From an uncultured Candidatus Planktophila sp. (GTDB lineage: Bacteria; Actinomycetota; Actinomycetes; Nanopelagicales; Nanopelagicaceae), in NCBI GenBank assembly GCA_937975715.1, contig CALJUA010000119.1, forward strand, positions 1-64,000: a stretch of 64,000 nucleotides of DNA. The letters run 5' to 3'. The position numbers were made by a program, and so were the translations under genes. Numbering within the stretch: the first letter of the stretch is position 1; the number at the start of each line of letters is the position of its first letter. Of this stretch, positions 7,682 through 15,400 are shown piece after piece. The notes under the pieces were generated by a model. The model worked only from the letters and a program-made list of their open reading frames with translations, was not told the DNA's origin and ran no database searches.

Positions 7682-8836
7682 ATGGCATCAGTTGTTGAGA
7701 CAGCGCCCCTCGTACTCGACGTAGGAGCAGTACTTCTCGTTGCCGCAACAAGTGGATTGATTGCTCGAAAGATCGGTTTGCCAGCGATTGTTGGCTATCT
7801 CTTAACGGGACTATTCGTCTCGCCATTTACTCCCGGCTTTGTCGCCGATAGTAAACAGATTGCAATCCTTGCCGATATTGGCGTTGTCTTGCTTCTCTTT
7901 GAAGTGGGAATCGAGATTGATCTACGTCGAATCAAACGCGAACACGGCGCATTGCTGTGGGCGGCTCCTGCCCAAGTATTTATCGGCACCATTATCGGAA
8001 CTCCGATATTTCTTCTCCTTAATATTCCGCTCTTCGGTGCAGCGCTCCTCGCTCTGTCACTAGCTATGTCGTCGAGCGTTGTCATCGTCAACATCACTCG
8101 CAGTCGGCGCCGCACAACAAGTGTTGCAACTGAAGATGCTTTGCTTGGATGGAGCGTTCTTCAAGATGTAACCGGTGTTGCGCTTGCCGCTTTCATTATC
8201 GCAATCCTTGGTGATTCAGGGGATTCACCGATCAAATCAGTACTTGGCTTGATTGGTTTTGGTCTTGTTGCATTTGTCGCCTCGAAGTTATTGCCGTCGC
8301 TACTTAAATTGATCCGATGGGAGAGTGACCTCTTCTTGATCTACTCAGTTGCATTTGGTTTATCAATTGCAGCACTTGGCACAGTGATCTTCGATATTCC
8401 GATGGCACTTGCCTCATTCGTTGCCGGACTTGCAATTAATCAGTCGCGAGATACAGATGATGTCCGTAAAGCGATCCTGCCTTTCAGGGATCTCTTCCAA
8501 GTTCTCTTCTTTGTTGTTATCGGTAGCTTGGTCGAACCAGCGATCATTGTGGAAGCACTTCCATTTGCTGCGATCTTGCTCGGCCTCATGATTCTTCTCA
8601 AGACTTTGCCGGCGCTTATCTTCGCTCACTTCGGTCACATCGGAGATAGCTCCGCTCAGTTATCGGTGGGCTTGAGCCAAGTAGGTGAGTTCTCATTCGT
8701 ATTGGGAAGCGCTGCTCTTGCTGCAGGAGTTCTGACTAAGGTGCAATTCACCGGAGTCTTGCTGGCGGTTATCATCTCGATCATCGCCTCAACTCTGGCA
8801 GTCCGCCGGGCGAGCCGCCTTTCACGCTCAATTTGA
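7682..8836 (+). CDS. CPA2-family monovalent cation:proton antiporter (KefB-like)
   Basis: A 384-residue membrane protein with about twelve hydrophobic segments, matching the Na+/H+ exchanger domain of the CPA2 family. Motifs include LPAIVGYLLTGLFVSPF, GVVLLLFEVGIEIDLRRIK and LSVGLSQVGEFSFVLG, which are typical of KefB/KefC-type exchangers. It ends just after the membrane domain, without the RCK/TrkA-N nucleotide-binding domain of full-length KefB. The gene interrupts the usual rplA-rplJ order and appears to have its own promoter and an upstream terminator. The ion (K+ or Na+) is not readable. It probably works in pH or ion homeostasis. Confidence 0.88.
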   Translation: MASVVETAPLVLDVGAVLLVAATSGLIARKIGLPAIVGYLLTGLFVSPFTPGFVADSKQIAILADIGVVLLLFEVGIEIDLRRIKREHGALLWAAPAQVFIGTIIGTPIFLLLNIPLFGAALLALSLAMSSSVVIVNITRSRRRTTSVATEDALLGWSVLQDVTGVALAAFIIAILGDSGDSPIKSVLGLIGFGLVAFVASKLLPSLLKLIRWESDLFLIYSVAFGLSIAALGTVIFDIPMALASFVAGLAINQSRDTDDVRKAILPFRDLFQVLFFVVIGSLVEPAIIVEALPFAAILLGLMILLKTLPALIFAHFGHIGDSSAQLSVGLSQVGEFSFVLGSAALAAGVLTKVQFTGVLLAVIISIIASTLAVRRASRLSRSI

Positions 8837-8850
8837 CCCTGGAGCTGGCG

Positions 8851-8981
8851 CCCGCGTAACCTACGGGCATAACCAAAGACCGCAGGTCTTGAGGCCGCAA
8901 GGCTCCAAGATAATTGAGGAATCTCAGCCCGCGTAGGTGTGAACGTTAATCCGTCCGCATTTACGCGTGACGGATTTTTTT
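8851..8981 (+). ncRNA. L10-type ribosomal protein leader with attenuator
   Basis: A structured leader upstream of rplJ. CCTACG (8860-8865) pairs with CGTAGG (8932-8937) to close the domain. Inside is CCAAAGACCGCAGGTCT, which matches the kink-turn/binding segment of the L10 leader family, where the L10-L12 complex binds. It is followed by AATCCGTC (8948-8955) pairing with GACGGATT (8969-8976) and a run of T, an intrinsic terminator before the gene. This implies feedback attenuation of rplJ-rplL. Confidence 0.85.
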
Positions 8982-9057
8982 ATTGCCTGAGGTCACGAAG
9001 TCCAAGCGATAGAGCGAAAGCGACCATCGCGCGAATATCTAGCGAAAGGTGAACCGA

Positions 9058-9693
9058 ATGGCTCGCCCAGATAAAGCAGCAGCAGTTGCTGAACTGACTG
9101 AAGATTTCAAGTCAGCTACAGCGACATACCTCACCGAATATCGCGGACTCACCGTGACTTCGATGAAGGCGCTACGCCGCTCACTTGGTCCAGATACCAA
9201 GTACAGCGTCGTAAAGAACACACTCACCAAGATTGCAGCAAAGAACGCTGGCGTAGAGATTGCAGATGATCTCCTTGCTGGTCCATCAGCGCTTGCATTC
9301 ATCAAGGGCGATGCAATCGATGCAGCTCGCAACATGAAGAACTTCCAGAAGGAAAACCCACTACTTGTTATCAAGGGTGGAATCTACGAAGGCAAGTTCG
9401 TTTCAGCGGCAGAGATCATGAAGCTCGCAGACCTCGAGTCACGCGAAGTACTTCTTGCAAAGCTTGCTGGTGCTATGAAGGGATCGCTTGCTAAGGCAGC
9501 GCGTACCTTCGATGCACTTCGCATCAAGATGGAAGCGGGCGCACCAGCTCCTGCACCAGTAGTAGAAGCAGCAACTGAAGTTGCTGTGTCCGAGCCAGAA
9601 ACTGTCGCCGAGGTGGCAGAGGTTCCAGCTCAAGTTGAGACTGCAGATGATGCGGTTGCAACAGAATCATCAGCAGAAACTCCAGCGGAATAA
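9058..9693 (+). CDS. rplJ: 50S ribosomal protein L10
   Basis: A 211-residue L10, the base of the L7/L12 stalk. The N-terminal rRNA-binding domain includes ATYLTEYRGLTVTSM and YSVVKNTLTKIA. The C-terminal helix that holds L12 dimers is extended by an Ala/Glu-rich tail of about 35 residues, common in actinobacteria. I chose the ATG after GAAAGG; a GTG nine bases upstream overlaps that site. It is likely controlled by the upstream L10-type leader and is cotranscribed with rplL. Confidence 0.96.
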   Translation: MARPDKAAAVAELTEDFKSATATYLTEYRGLTVTSMKALRRSLGPDTKYSVVKNTLTKIAAKNAGVEIADDLLAGPSALAFIKGDAIDAARNMKNFQKENPLLVIKGGIYEGKFVSAAEIMKLADLESREVLLAKLAGAMKGSLAKAARTFDALRIKMEAGAPAPAPVVEAATEVAVSEPETVAEVAEVPAQVETADDAVATESSAETPAE

Positions 9694-9710
9694 GAAAAGG
9701 AAATATAAAA

Positions 9711-10094
9711 ATGGCAAAGCTTTCACAGGCAGATCTATTGGCACAGTTCAAGGAGCTCACACTTGTTGAGCTCTCAGAGTTCGTAAAGGCATTCGAAGAA
9801 GAATTCGATGTCACAGCAGCAGCTCCAGTAGCAGTTGCAGCAGCAGGCGGCGCAGCAGCAGGCGCAGATGCTGGTGGACAGGATGAGTTCACAGTTGTTC
9901 TTGAAGATGCAGGCTCACAGAAGATTGCAGTTATCAAGGAAGTACGTAACCTCAATGGCTCTCTCGGACTGAAGGAAGCTAAGGATCTCGTTGACGCGAC
10001 TCCAGCAGTTCTCCTCGAGAAGGCAAACAAGGAGACAGCAGACAAGGCAAAGGCAGCTCTCGAAGCAGCTGGCGCAAAGGTCACACTTAAGTAA
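9711..10094 (+). CDS. rplL: 50S ribosomal protein L7/L12
   Basis: A 127-residue L12, the flexible stalk protein that recruits translation GTPases. It has the N-terminal dimerisation helix (LAQFKELTLVELSEFVKAFEEEF), an Ala/Gly hinge, and a C-terminal domain with KIAVIKEVRNLNGSLGLKEAKDLVD. AAGGAAATATAAAA precedes the ATG. It is followed by a strong terminator. The last part of the gene and that terminator are repeated at 11446-11600. Confidence 0.97.
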   Translation: MAKLSQADLLAQFKELTLVELSEFVKAFEEEFDVTAAAPVAVAAAGGAAAGADAGGQDEFTVVLEDAGSQKIAVIKEVRNLNGSLGLKEAKDLVDATPAVLLEKANKETADKAKAALEAAGAKVTLK

Positions 10095-10149
10095 TTCCGT
10101 CTTACTTACAAGAGAGCCCCGTACCGAAAGGTGCGGGGTTTTTCTTTTA
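10005..10149 (+). repeat. Direct repeat copy A: rplL 3' end plus terminator
   Basis: The last 90 bases of rplL and its terminator. A diverged second copy lies at 11446-11600 in the same orientation. This copy is intact and belongs to the functional gene. Confidence 0.9.
10115..10148 (+). terminator. Rho-independent terminator after rplL
   Basis: CCCCGTACC pairs with GGTGCGGGG around a GAAA tetraloop, followed by TTTTTCTTTT. It closes the rplJ-rplL unit. Confidence 0.92.
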
Positions 10150-10163
10150 CACAACTGCCAAAC

Positions 10164-10169
10164 TAGGAT
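10164..10169 (+). promoter_or_regulatory. Putative -10 box for a leaderless transcript
   Basis: TAGGAT ends six bases before the ATG at 10176. The matching -35 position would fall in the T-rich end of the rplL terminator. No ribosome-binding site is present. Confidence 0.4.
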
Positions 10170-10175
10170 AAACGC

Positions 10176-11435
10176 ATGAAGAGGGTGAATACCGGACAGA
10201 AAATTGCCACACTCACTCTGCTATTTACATTTCTGGCAACTTTCACACCAACCCAATCCGCAGAAACCCTTGAATTTACAACCTCTTTAAACGGACCTGA
10301 GACGTCAGTTGTGAGCGCTGACAAGGCCAGTGTCTGGGTTATGTCTTACGACAACTCTTCACTGAAGCAATATTCAACATCTACTGGGCAATTACTTAAT
10401 ACAGTTTCGGTAGGAGGTAGCGCCTTCGATATTGCCATGACACCAGATGGCTCAAAAATATATGTAGCGCTCAATGCTATTTCGGCGATTGCAGTCGTTA
10501 ACACGTCGACAGCAACTTAAGCGAGATCCATTACAACACCTACTAATAGCACGGGAATAGCTGTGTCACCCGATGGGGCAAATGTTTGGGTGAGTACTAA
10601 CTTTTCTACAATTAGGAAAATATCCACCTTAACTGACTCAATTACTGCGAATTACACCGCACCTGGTGCAACGGTTTACGATATGAAATTTAGTCCCGAT
10701 GGCACATATATCTACCTTGCAGACAGTTCCAACTCTAGGATCGTTAAGTATCAAACAAGTGATTTCACTCTCGTCGGCTCGGCTACAGGAATTGCTACTA
10801 GATATATCGCCATATCACCTGATGGCACTTTTGGTTACAGCTTCCCGTATTCGGGCAATAACGTCTACAAGTTCGCTACCAACCCCATGTCACTGACCAA
10901 CACAATTTCTGGATTTGGTTCACCTTCGCAAGCAAATTTCACACCAGACGGACAATTTGTGTATGTTCCGAACGGAAGCGCAAAATCAGTCATTCGTATA
11001 AAGACATCAGATAATTCTCTTACAACAGTTTTCACGGGTTTGACAGGTACTCCCTGGCATTCAACTATTGATCCAAGTGGAAGATACTTTTTTGTATCTT
11101 CTTCAGGCACTCCTGGCGCCTTTTATCAATACAACTTGGGAATGACATTTACCCCAGCTTCAGTAGCACTGAACTTAATGGGGGCACATATATTTAGAAG
11201 CTCTACAACAATTTCCGTTACTACATCTGCAAGTTCTGGCAAAGTAACTTTTTATGCACGTGGCAAGTACATTCCGAATTGCAAAAACCTATCGGTTACA
11301 ACCACCACGACCACGTGCTCATTTAGGCCAAGCGGGAGAGGGTCTGTACCAATCACTGCGGTATATGTTGTGAATGGAACTACGGTCCGAACGAGTGCAG
11401 AAATGATTATTGGCAATAGAACTAGCGTTCGCTAA
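10176..11435 (+). pseudogene. Exported YVTN-type beta-propeller protein, broken by one in-frame stop
   Basis: A reading frame of 420 codons with a single TAA at 10518-10520; both halves are in the same frame and the propeller repeats continue across it. It begins with a signal peptide (about 29 residues, ending TQSA). Then come YVTN/NHL-like repeats with recurring I-A-x-S/T-P-D-G turns (FDIAMTPDGSKIYVALN, GIAVSPDGANVWVSTN, FSPDGTYIYLADSSNSRIV). The last ~100 residues resemble a bacterial Ig-like domain (SGKVTFYARGKYIPNCKNL). It is probably a surface protein. It lies between two copies of the rplL end. Options are a fresh pseudogene, readthrough, or a sequencing/assembly error. AT content looks higher than in the flanking genes. 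Confidence 0.75.
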
Positions 11436-11445
11436 AGCCATATAG

Positions 11446-11516
11446 GCGGTGTTCCTCGAGAAGGCAAACGAGGAGACTGCCTCTCGAAGCAGCTGGCGCA
11501 AAGGCCACACTTTAGT
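11446..11516 (+). pseudogene. Degenerate remnant of the rplL 3' end
   Basis: It matches the end of rplL from the codons for VLLEKANKET onward. Twenty bases are replaced by three (net loss of 17, shifting the frame), and there are several substitutions. It has no start and cannot encode L12. Confidence 0.85.
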
Positions 11517-11564
11517 AATTTAAGCCTTATACAAGGCAGGAGTAATTCCGTCTTACTTACAAGA

Positions 11565-11599
11565 GAGCCCCGTACCGAAAGGTGCGGAGTTTTTCTTTT
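11565..11599 (+). terminator. Second copy of the rplL terminator
   Basis: The same GAAA-loop hairpin and TTTTTCTTTT tract as at 10115-10148. One stem base is changed to a mismatch (GCGGAG). It probably still terminates, and also faces the end of the minus-strand toxin gene. Confidence 0.75.
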
Positions 11600-11601
11600 A
11601 G

Positions 11602-11901
11602 CTACAAACCTTTAATGCGAGTGACCGCATTTCTATAAGCCTCAAGATCTTCTCGCTTACCAACAGAAGCAACTGTGAGAGTTTTAAGTTCTAAATTCAC
11701 TTCGTAAACCAATCTCAAGCCATCTGCTTTTGACCTTATTACATACAGACCTGCAAGCTCACCGCTTAATAGTGCAGATTCAACAAATGGATTTTGGAGG
11801 CGCCTCGCCAATTTCTTCTTAAGCCGTTCGCGCATGCCTGTATCAAGTTTCTTCCACTCAGCAAAAGCGTCTTTGTGGAAGTGGAGCTCATAAGCCCCCA
11901 A
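11602..11901 (-). CDS. RelE/StbE-family toxin
   Basis: A 99-residue RelE/ParE-superfamily toxin, most like the StbE/RelE branch. It has AYELHFHKDAFAEWKKLD at the start, helix MRERLKKKLARRLQNP, then GLYVIRSKADGLRLVYEV and a final ASVGKRE-x-EAYRNA strand/helix. Such toxins are ribosome-dependent mRNA nucleases. The start is a TTG placed directly after the antitoxin TAA, in the same frame; the next ATG is about 20 residues in and would remove the first strand. It forms a pair with the upstream antitoxin. The gene ends against the second rplL terminator. Confidence 0.85.
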   Translation of the reverse strand: MGAYELHFHKDAFAEWKKLDTGMRERLKKKLARRLQNPFVESALLSGELAGLYVIRSKADGLRLVYEVNLELKTLTVASVGKREDLEAYRNAVTRIKGL

Positions 11902-12153
11902 TTAGAGATCTTCGATCGACACTTTCAGAGTATTGCCCTTATCTGCAAGGCGTTTTTGGACCGTGGGAGCAATTGTGAATTCCCAAAGGTGCTCGGCAAC
12001 GAGTTCGTACATTTCTGGGGTAAGTACGTAAAAAGAGGGCTTGTTGTTGGTGAGTACAGCCATAACCCCGGAGCCCGATTGACTGAGGGTCTCGTTGGGA
12101 TTCTTCTTAAACTCAGAGACACTGGAGATGGAAGTTGTAAGGACCTGAGTCAT
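11902..12153 (-). CDS. Phd/YefM-family antitoxin (StbD-like)
   Basis: An 83-residue antitoxin that should bind and neutralise the adjacent RelE-type toxin and repress its own promoter. It has the N-terminal Phd/YefM DNA-binding fold (TTSISSVSEFKKNPNETL, VMAVLTNNKPSFYVLTPEMYE) and a short C-terminal toxin-binding tail. The start is the ATG with AGGAGG five bases upstream on the minus strand; the longer open frame to 12441 has no support. It is transcribed away from rpoB. The pair lies in the accessory patch between rplL and rpoB. Confidence 0.87.
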   Translation of the reverse strand: MTQVLTTSISSVSEFKKNPNETLSQSGSGVMAVLTNNKPSFYVLTPEMYELVAEHLWEFTIAPTVQKRLADKGNTLKVSIEDL

Positions 12154-12178
12154 GAGAGCCTCCTTGAAGTTCGTACCT

Positions 12179-12200
12179 AATTTAGTGCGAAATTTAGCAC
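12179..12200 (-). promoter_or_regulatory. Tandem repeat, likely antitoxin operator
   Basis: Two ten-base direct repeats, AATTTAGTGC and AATTTAGCAC (plus-strand reading), are two bases apart and 25 bases upstream of the antitoxin start. Position and size fit a TA autoregulation site. Confidence 0.4.
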
Positions 12201-12444
12201 AACAATAAAAGGTTTGAAGATCTGTGCTGAAGAAAGCTGAAGAGGAGCAAAATCCACAATTTTGGCCAAATCCGAGACAAAGGGCCAGAGATGGGGGTAT
12301 AAGGGGGCGATTTGCCCCAAATCGGGGTGAGCCGATACCCTTGGGGTTCGCATTTTTATTACTTGAAGGTCTTTGCATATAGCGGCGGCGACCTTCTAGA
12401 TGTGCGTCCCCATGTATTACGAACTTTGTCTGAAAGGACATCTC
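12201..12444 (+). other. rpoB upstream region without a gene
   Basis: No plausible gene. It must contain the rpoB promoter, because rplL terminators and a minus-strand pair lie upstream, but I cannot identify -35/-10 boxes with confidence. It holds TATAAGGGGGCG (12298-12309), also found upstream of infA, and a hairpin CGATTT/AAATCG (12308-12324). Confidence 0.5.
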
Positions 12445-15400
12445 TTGGCCGCGAAAAAGAGTTCAGTTGCTCCCCGTCGTATTTCATTTGCGAAGATCCG
12501 TGAACCGCTAGAGGTTCCAAATCTTCTCGCACTCCAGGTCGAAAGCATTGATTGGTTACTCGGTAACGATCTCTGGCGCGCTCGCCTGGCAGAAGCCAGC
12601 ACAAGCCGTGGTGAAATTCCATCAAAGTCCGGTTTAGAAGAAATCTTTGAAGAGATTTCACCAATCGAAGACTTCCAAGGAACGATGTCACTCTCATTCC
12701 GTGACCACCGCTTCGAGCCACCTAAGTATTCAATCGACGAGTGCAAAGAACGAGATATGACTTATTCGCAGCCACTCTTCGTGACTGCAGAATTTACAAA
12801 TAACGAGACTGGCGAAATCAAGTCTCAGACAGTTTTCATGGGCGACTTCCCTGTGATGACACCTCGCGGAACTTTTGTCATTAACGGAACAGAGCGCGTT
12901 GTTGTTTCACAGATCGTTCGTTCTCCTGGAGTTTACTTCGAGCGCGCAATTGAGAAGACATCTGACAAGGATGTATTCACAGCGAAGATCATCCCAAGCC
13001 GCGGTGCTTGGCTTGAATTCGAAGTTGATAAGAAGGATCTCGTTGGCGTTCGTATCGACCGCAAGCGTAAGCAGTCTGTAACAGTATTCCTCAAGGCTCT
13101 CGGTTGGACCGAAGAACAAATTCGTGAAGAGTTTGGTGACTTCGAATCAATGATGGCAACACTTGAGAAGGACACTGTTAAGACACAGGACGAAGCTCTT
13201 CTCGATATCTATCGCAAGATGCGTCCAGGTGAGCCTCCTACAAAGGAAGCTGCACAGAACCTTATTGAGAACCTCTACTTCAACCCAAAGCGTTATGACT
13301 TGGCCAAGGTCGGTCGCTTTAAGGTGAATAAGAAGCTCGGTATGGAGCTCGCTCTTGATCAGACACTTCTTTCAATCTCTGACATTGTCGCAACACTTCG
13401 CTACCTCGTAGCGTTGCACCGTGGCGATCTCACAATGGAGTACGGCCGCGAAGTTCGCGTTGAGAAGGACGATATCGATCACTTCGGTAACCGTCGCCTT
13501 CGTACAGTTGGTGAGCTCATTCAGAACCAGGTACGTATCGGTCTCTCACGTATGGAGCGCGTTGTTCGTGAGCGCATGACAACTCAGGATGTGGAAGCAA
13601 TTACTCCACAGACTTTGATCAACATCCGACCAGTTGTTGCATCAATCAAGGAGTTCTTCGGAACTTCTCAGTTGTCACAGTTCATGGATCAGACAAACCC
13701 ATTGTCAGGTCTTACACACCGTCGTCGTCTTTCAGCTCTCGGTCCAGGTGGTCTCTCACGTGACCGTGCAGGATTCGAAGTTCGTGACGTTCACCCATCT
13801 CACTACGGACGTATGTGCCCAATTGAAACTCCTGAAGGACCAAACATCGGTCTTATCGGTTCACTTGCAACATATGGTCGCGTAACAGCATTTGGATTTA
13901 TTGAAACTCCTTACCGCAAGGTTAATAAGGGCAAGGTTTCGGATCAGGTTGATTACCTCACAGCAGATGAAGAGGATGAGCACATCATCGCTCAGGCGAA
14001 TGCTCCTTTGACAGCTGATGGTCACTTCGCAGAAGAGCGTGTACTTGTTCGCCGTCGTGGTGGAGAAGTTGAATACATTCTCGCTGAAGAAGTTGACTAC
14101 ATGGACGTTTCACCGCGCCAGATGGTTTCTGTTGCAACAGCAATGATTCCATTCCTCGAGCACGATGATGCCAACCGTGCAGGTATGGGTTCTAACATGA
14201 TGCGTCAGGCTGTTCCTTTGATGCGCGCAGAAGCGCCACTCATCGGTACAGGTCAGGAATTCCGCGCAGCAGTTGATGCTGGTGATGTAGTTACGGCAAC
14301 CAAGTCTGGTGTAGTTACATCTATCTCTGCAGATGAAGTAACTGTGATGGCTGATGACAGCACCTACCAGACATACTCACTCCGTAAATTCTCACGCTCT
14401 AACCAGGGAACTTCATACAACCAGAAGGTTGTTGTTTCTCAGGGACAGAAGCTTGAAGTTGGCTCAGTAATCGCAGATGGTCCATGTACCGAAAACGGTG
14501 AAATGGCTCTTGGTAAGAACCTCCTCGTGGCATTTATGTCATGGGAAGGCCACAACTACGAAGATGCGATCATCTTGTCTCAGCGCCTCGTGCAGGACGA
14601 TGTACTCACTTCAATTCACATTGAAGAGTACGAAGTTGATGCACGCGATACAAAGCTCGGTGCTGAAGAAATCACACGCGACATCCCTAACGTTTCAGAA
14701 GAAGTCCTTGCAGACCTCGATGAGCGCGGAATCATTCGCGTAGGTGCAGATGTTGTTCCAGGCGATATCTTGGTTGGAAAGGTAACTCCTAAGGGAGAAA
14801 CCGAACTCACACCAGAAGAGCGCTTGCTCCGTGCAATCTTTGGTGAGAAGGCTCGCGAAGTTCGCGATACATCTCTTAAGGTTCCACACGGTGAGAGCGG
14901 CAAAGTTATCGGCGTAAAGATCTTCGAATCAGAAGAAGGATTCGAACTTCCAGCCGGTGTTAACCAGCTCGTCCGTGTTTATGTTGCACAGAAGCGCAAG
15001 ATTCAAGATGGTGACAAGCTTGCTGGTCGCCACGGTAACAAGGGTGTTATCTCAAAGATTCTCCCTGTTGAAGATATGCCATTCCTTGAAGATGGAACTC
15101 CAGTCGACGTTGTCTTGAACCCACTTGGTGTTCCAGGACGTATGAACGTTGGACAGGTTCTTGAAATGCACCTCGGCTGGGTCGCTAAGACCGGTTGGGA
15201 TGTTTCAGGTGTTGGTGAAGCATGGGCAGATCACCTCAAGGCGATCGGCGCAGAGAAGGGCGCACCAGGTACAAACATTGCGACCCCTGTCTTCGACGGT
15301 GCACTTGAAGATGAAATCTCAGGTCTTCTCGAATCTACTCTTCCTAACCGCGATGGCCTCCAGCTCATCGGCCGTTCAGGTAAGACAAAGTTGTTTGATG

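Larger units (their letters stand above)
11446..11600 (+). repeat. Direct repeat copy B: rplL 3' end plus terminator
   Basis: The second copy of 10005-10149. It differs by the 17-base net loss and by an extra 27 bases (11521-11547). The terminator half (11548-11600) differs from copy A by a single base (GCGGAG for GCGGGG). Confidence 0.9.

Noticed and set aside
9524..10084. 186-codon open frame on the minus strand across rplJ/rplL
   Set aside because: Opposite two certain ribosomal genes. The product is Ala/Ser-rich low-complexity sequence produced by GCA/GCT-rich codons; no ribosome-binding site.
11794..12180. 128-codon plus-strand frame
   Set aside because: Lies antisense to the toxin-antitoxin pair, which has clear family motifs and an AGGAGG site.
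11902..12441. Antitoxin extended to 179 residues
   Set aside because: The added N-terminal 96 residues cover the operator-like repeat and the rpoB upstream region; the internal ATG has an ideal Shine-Dalgarno.
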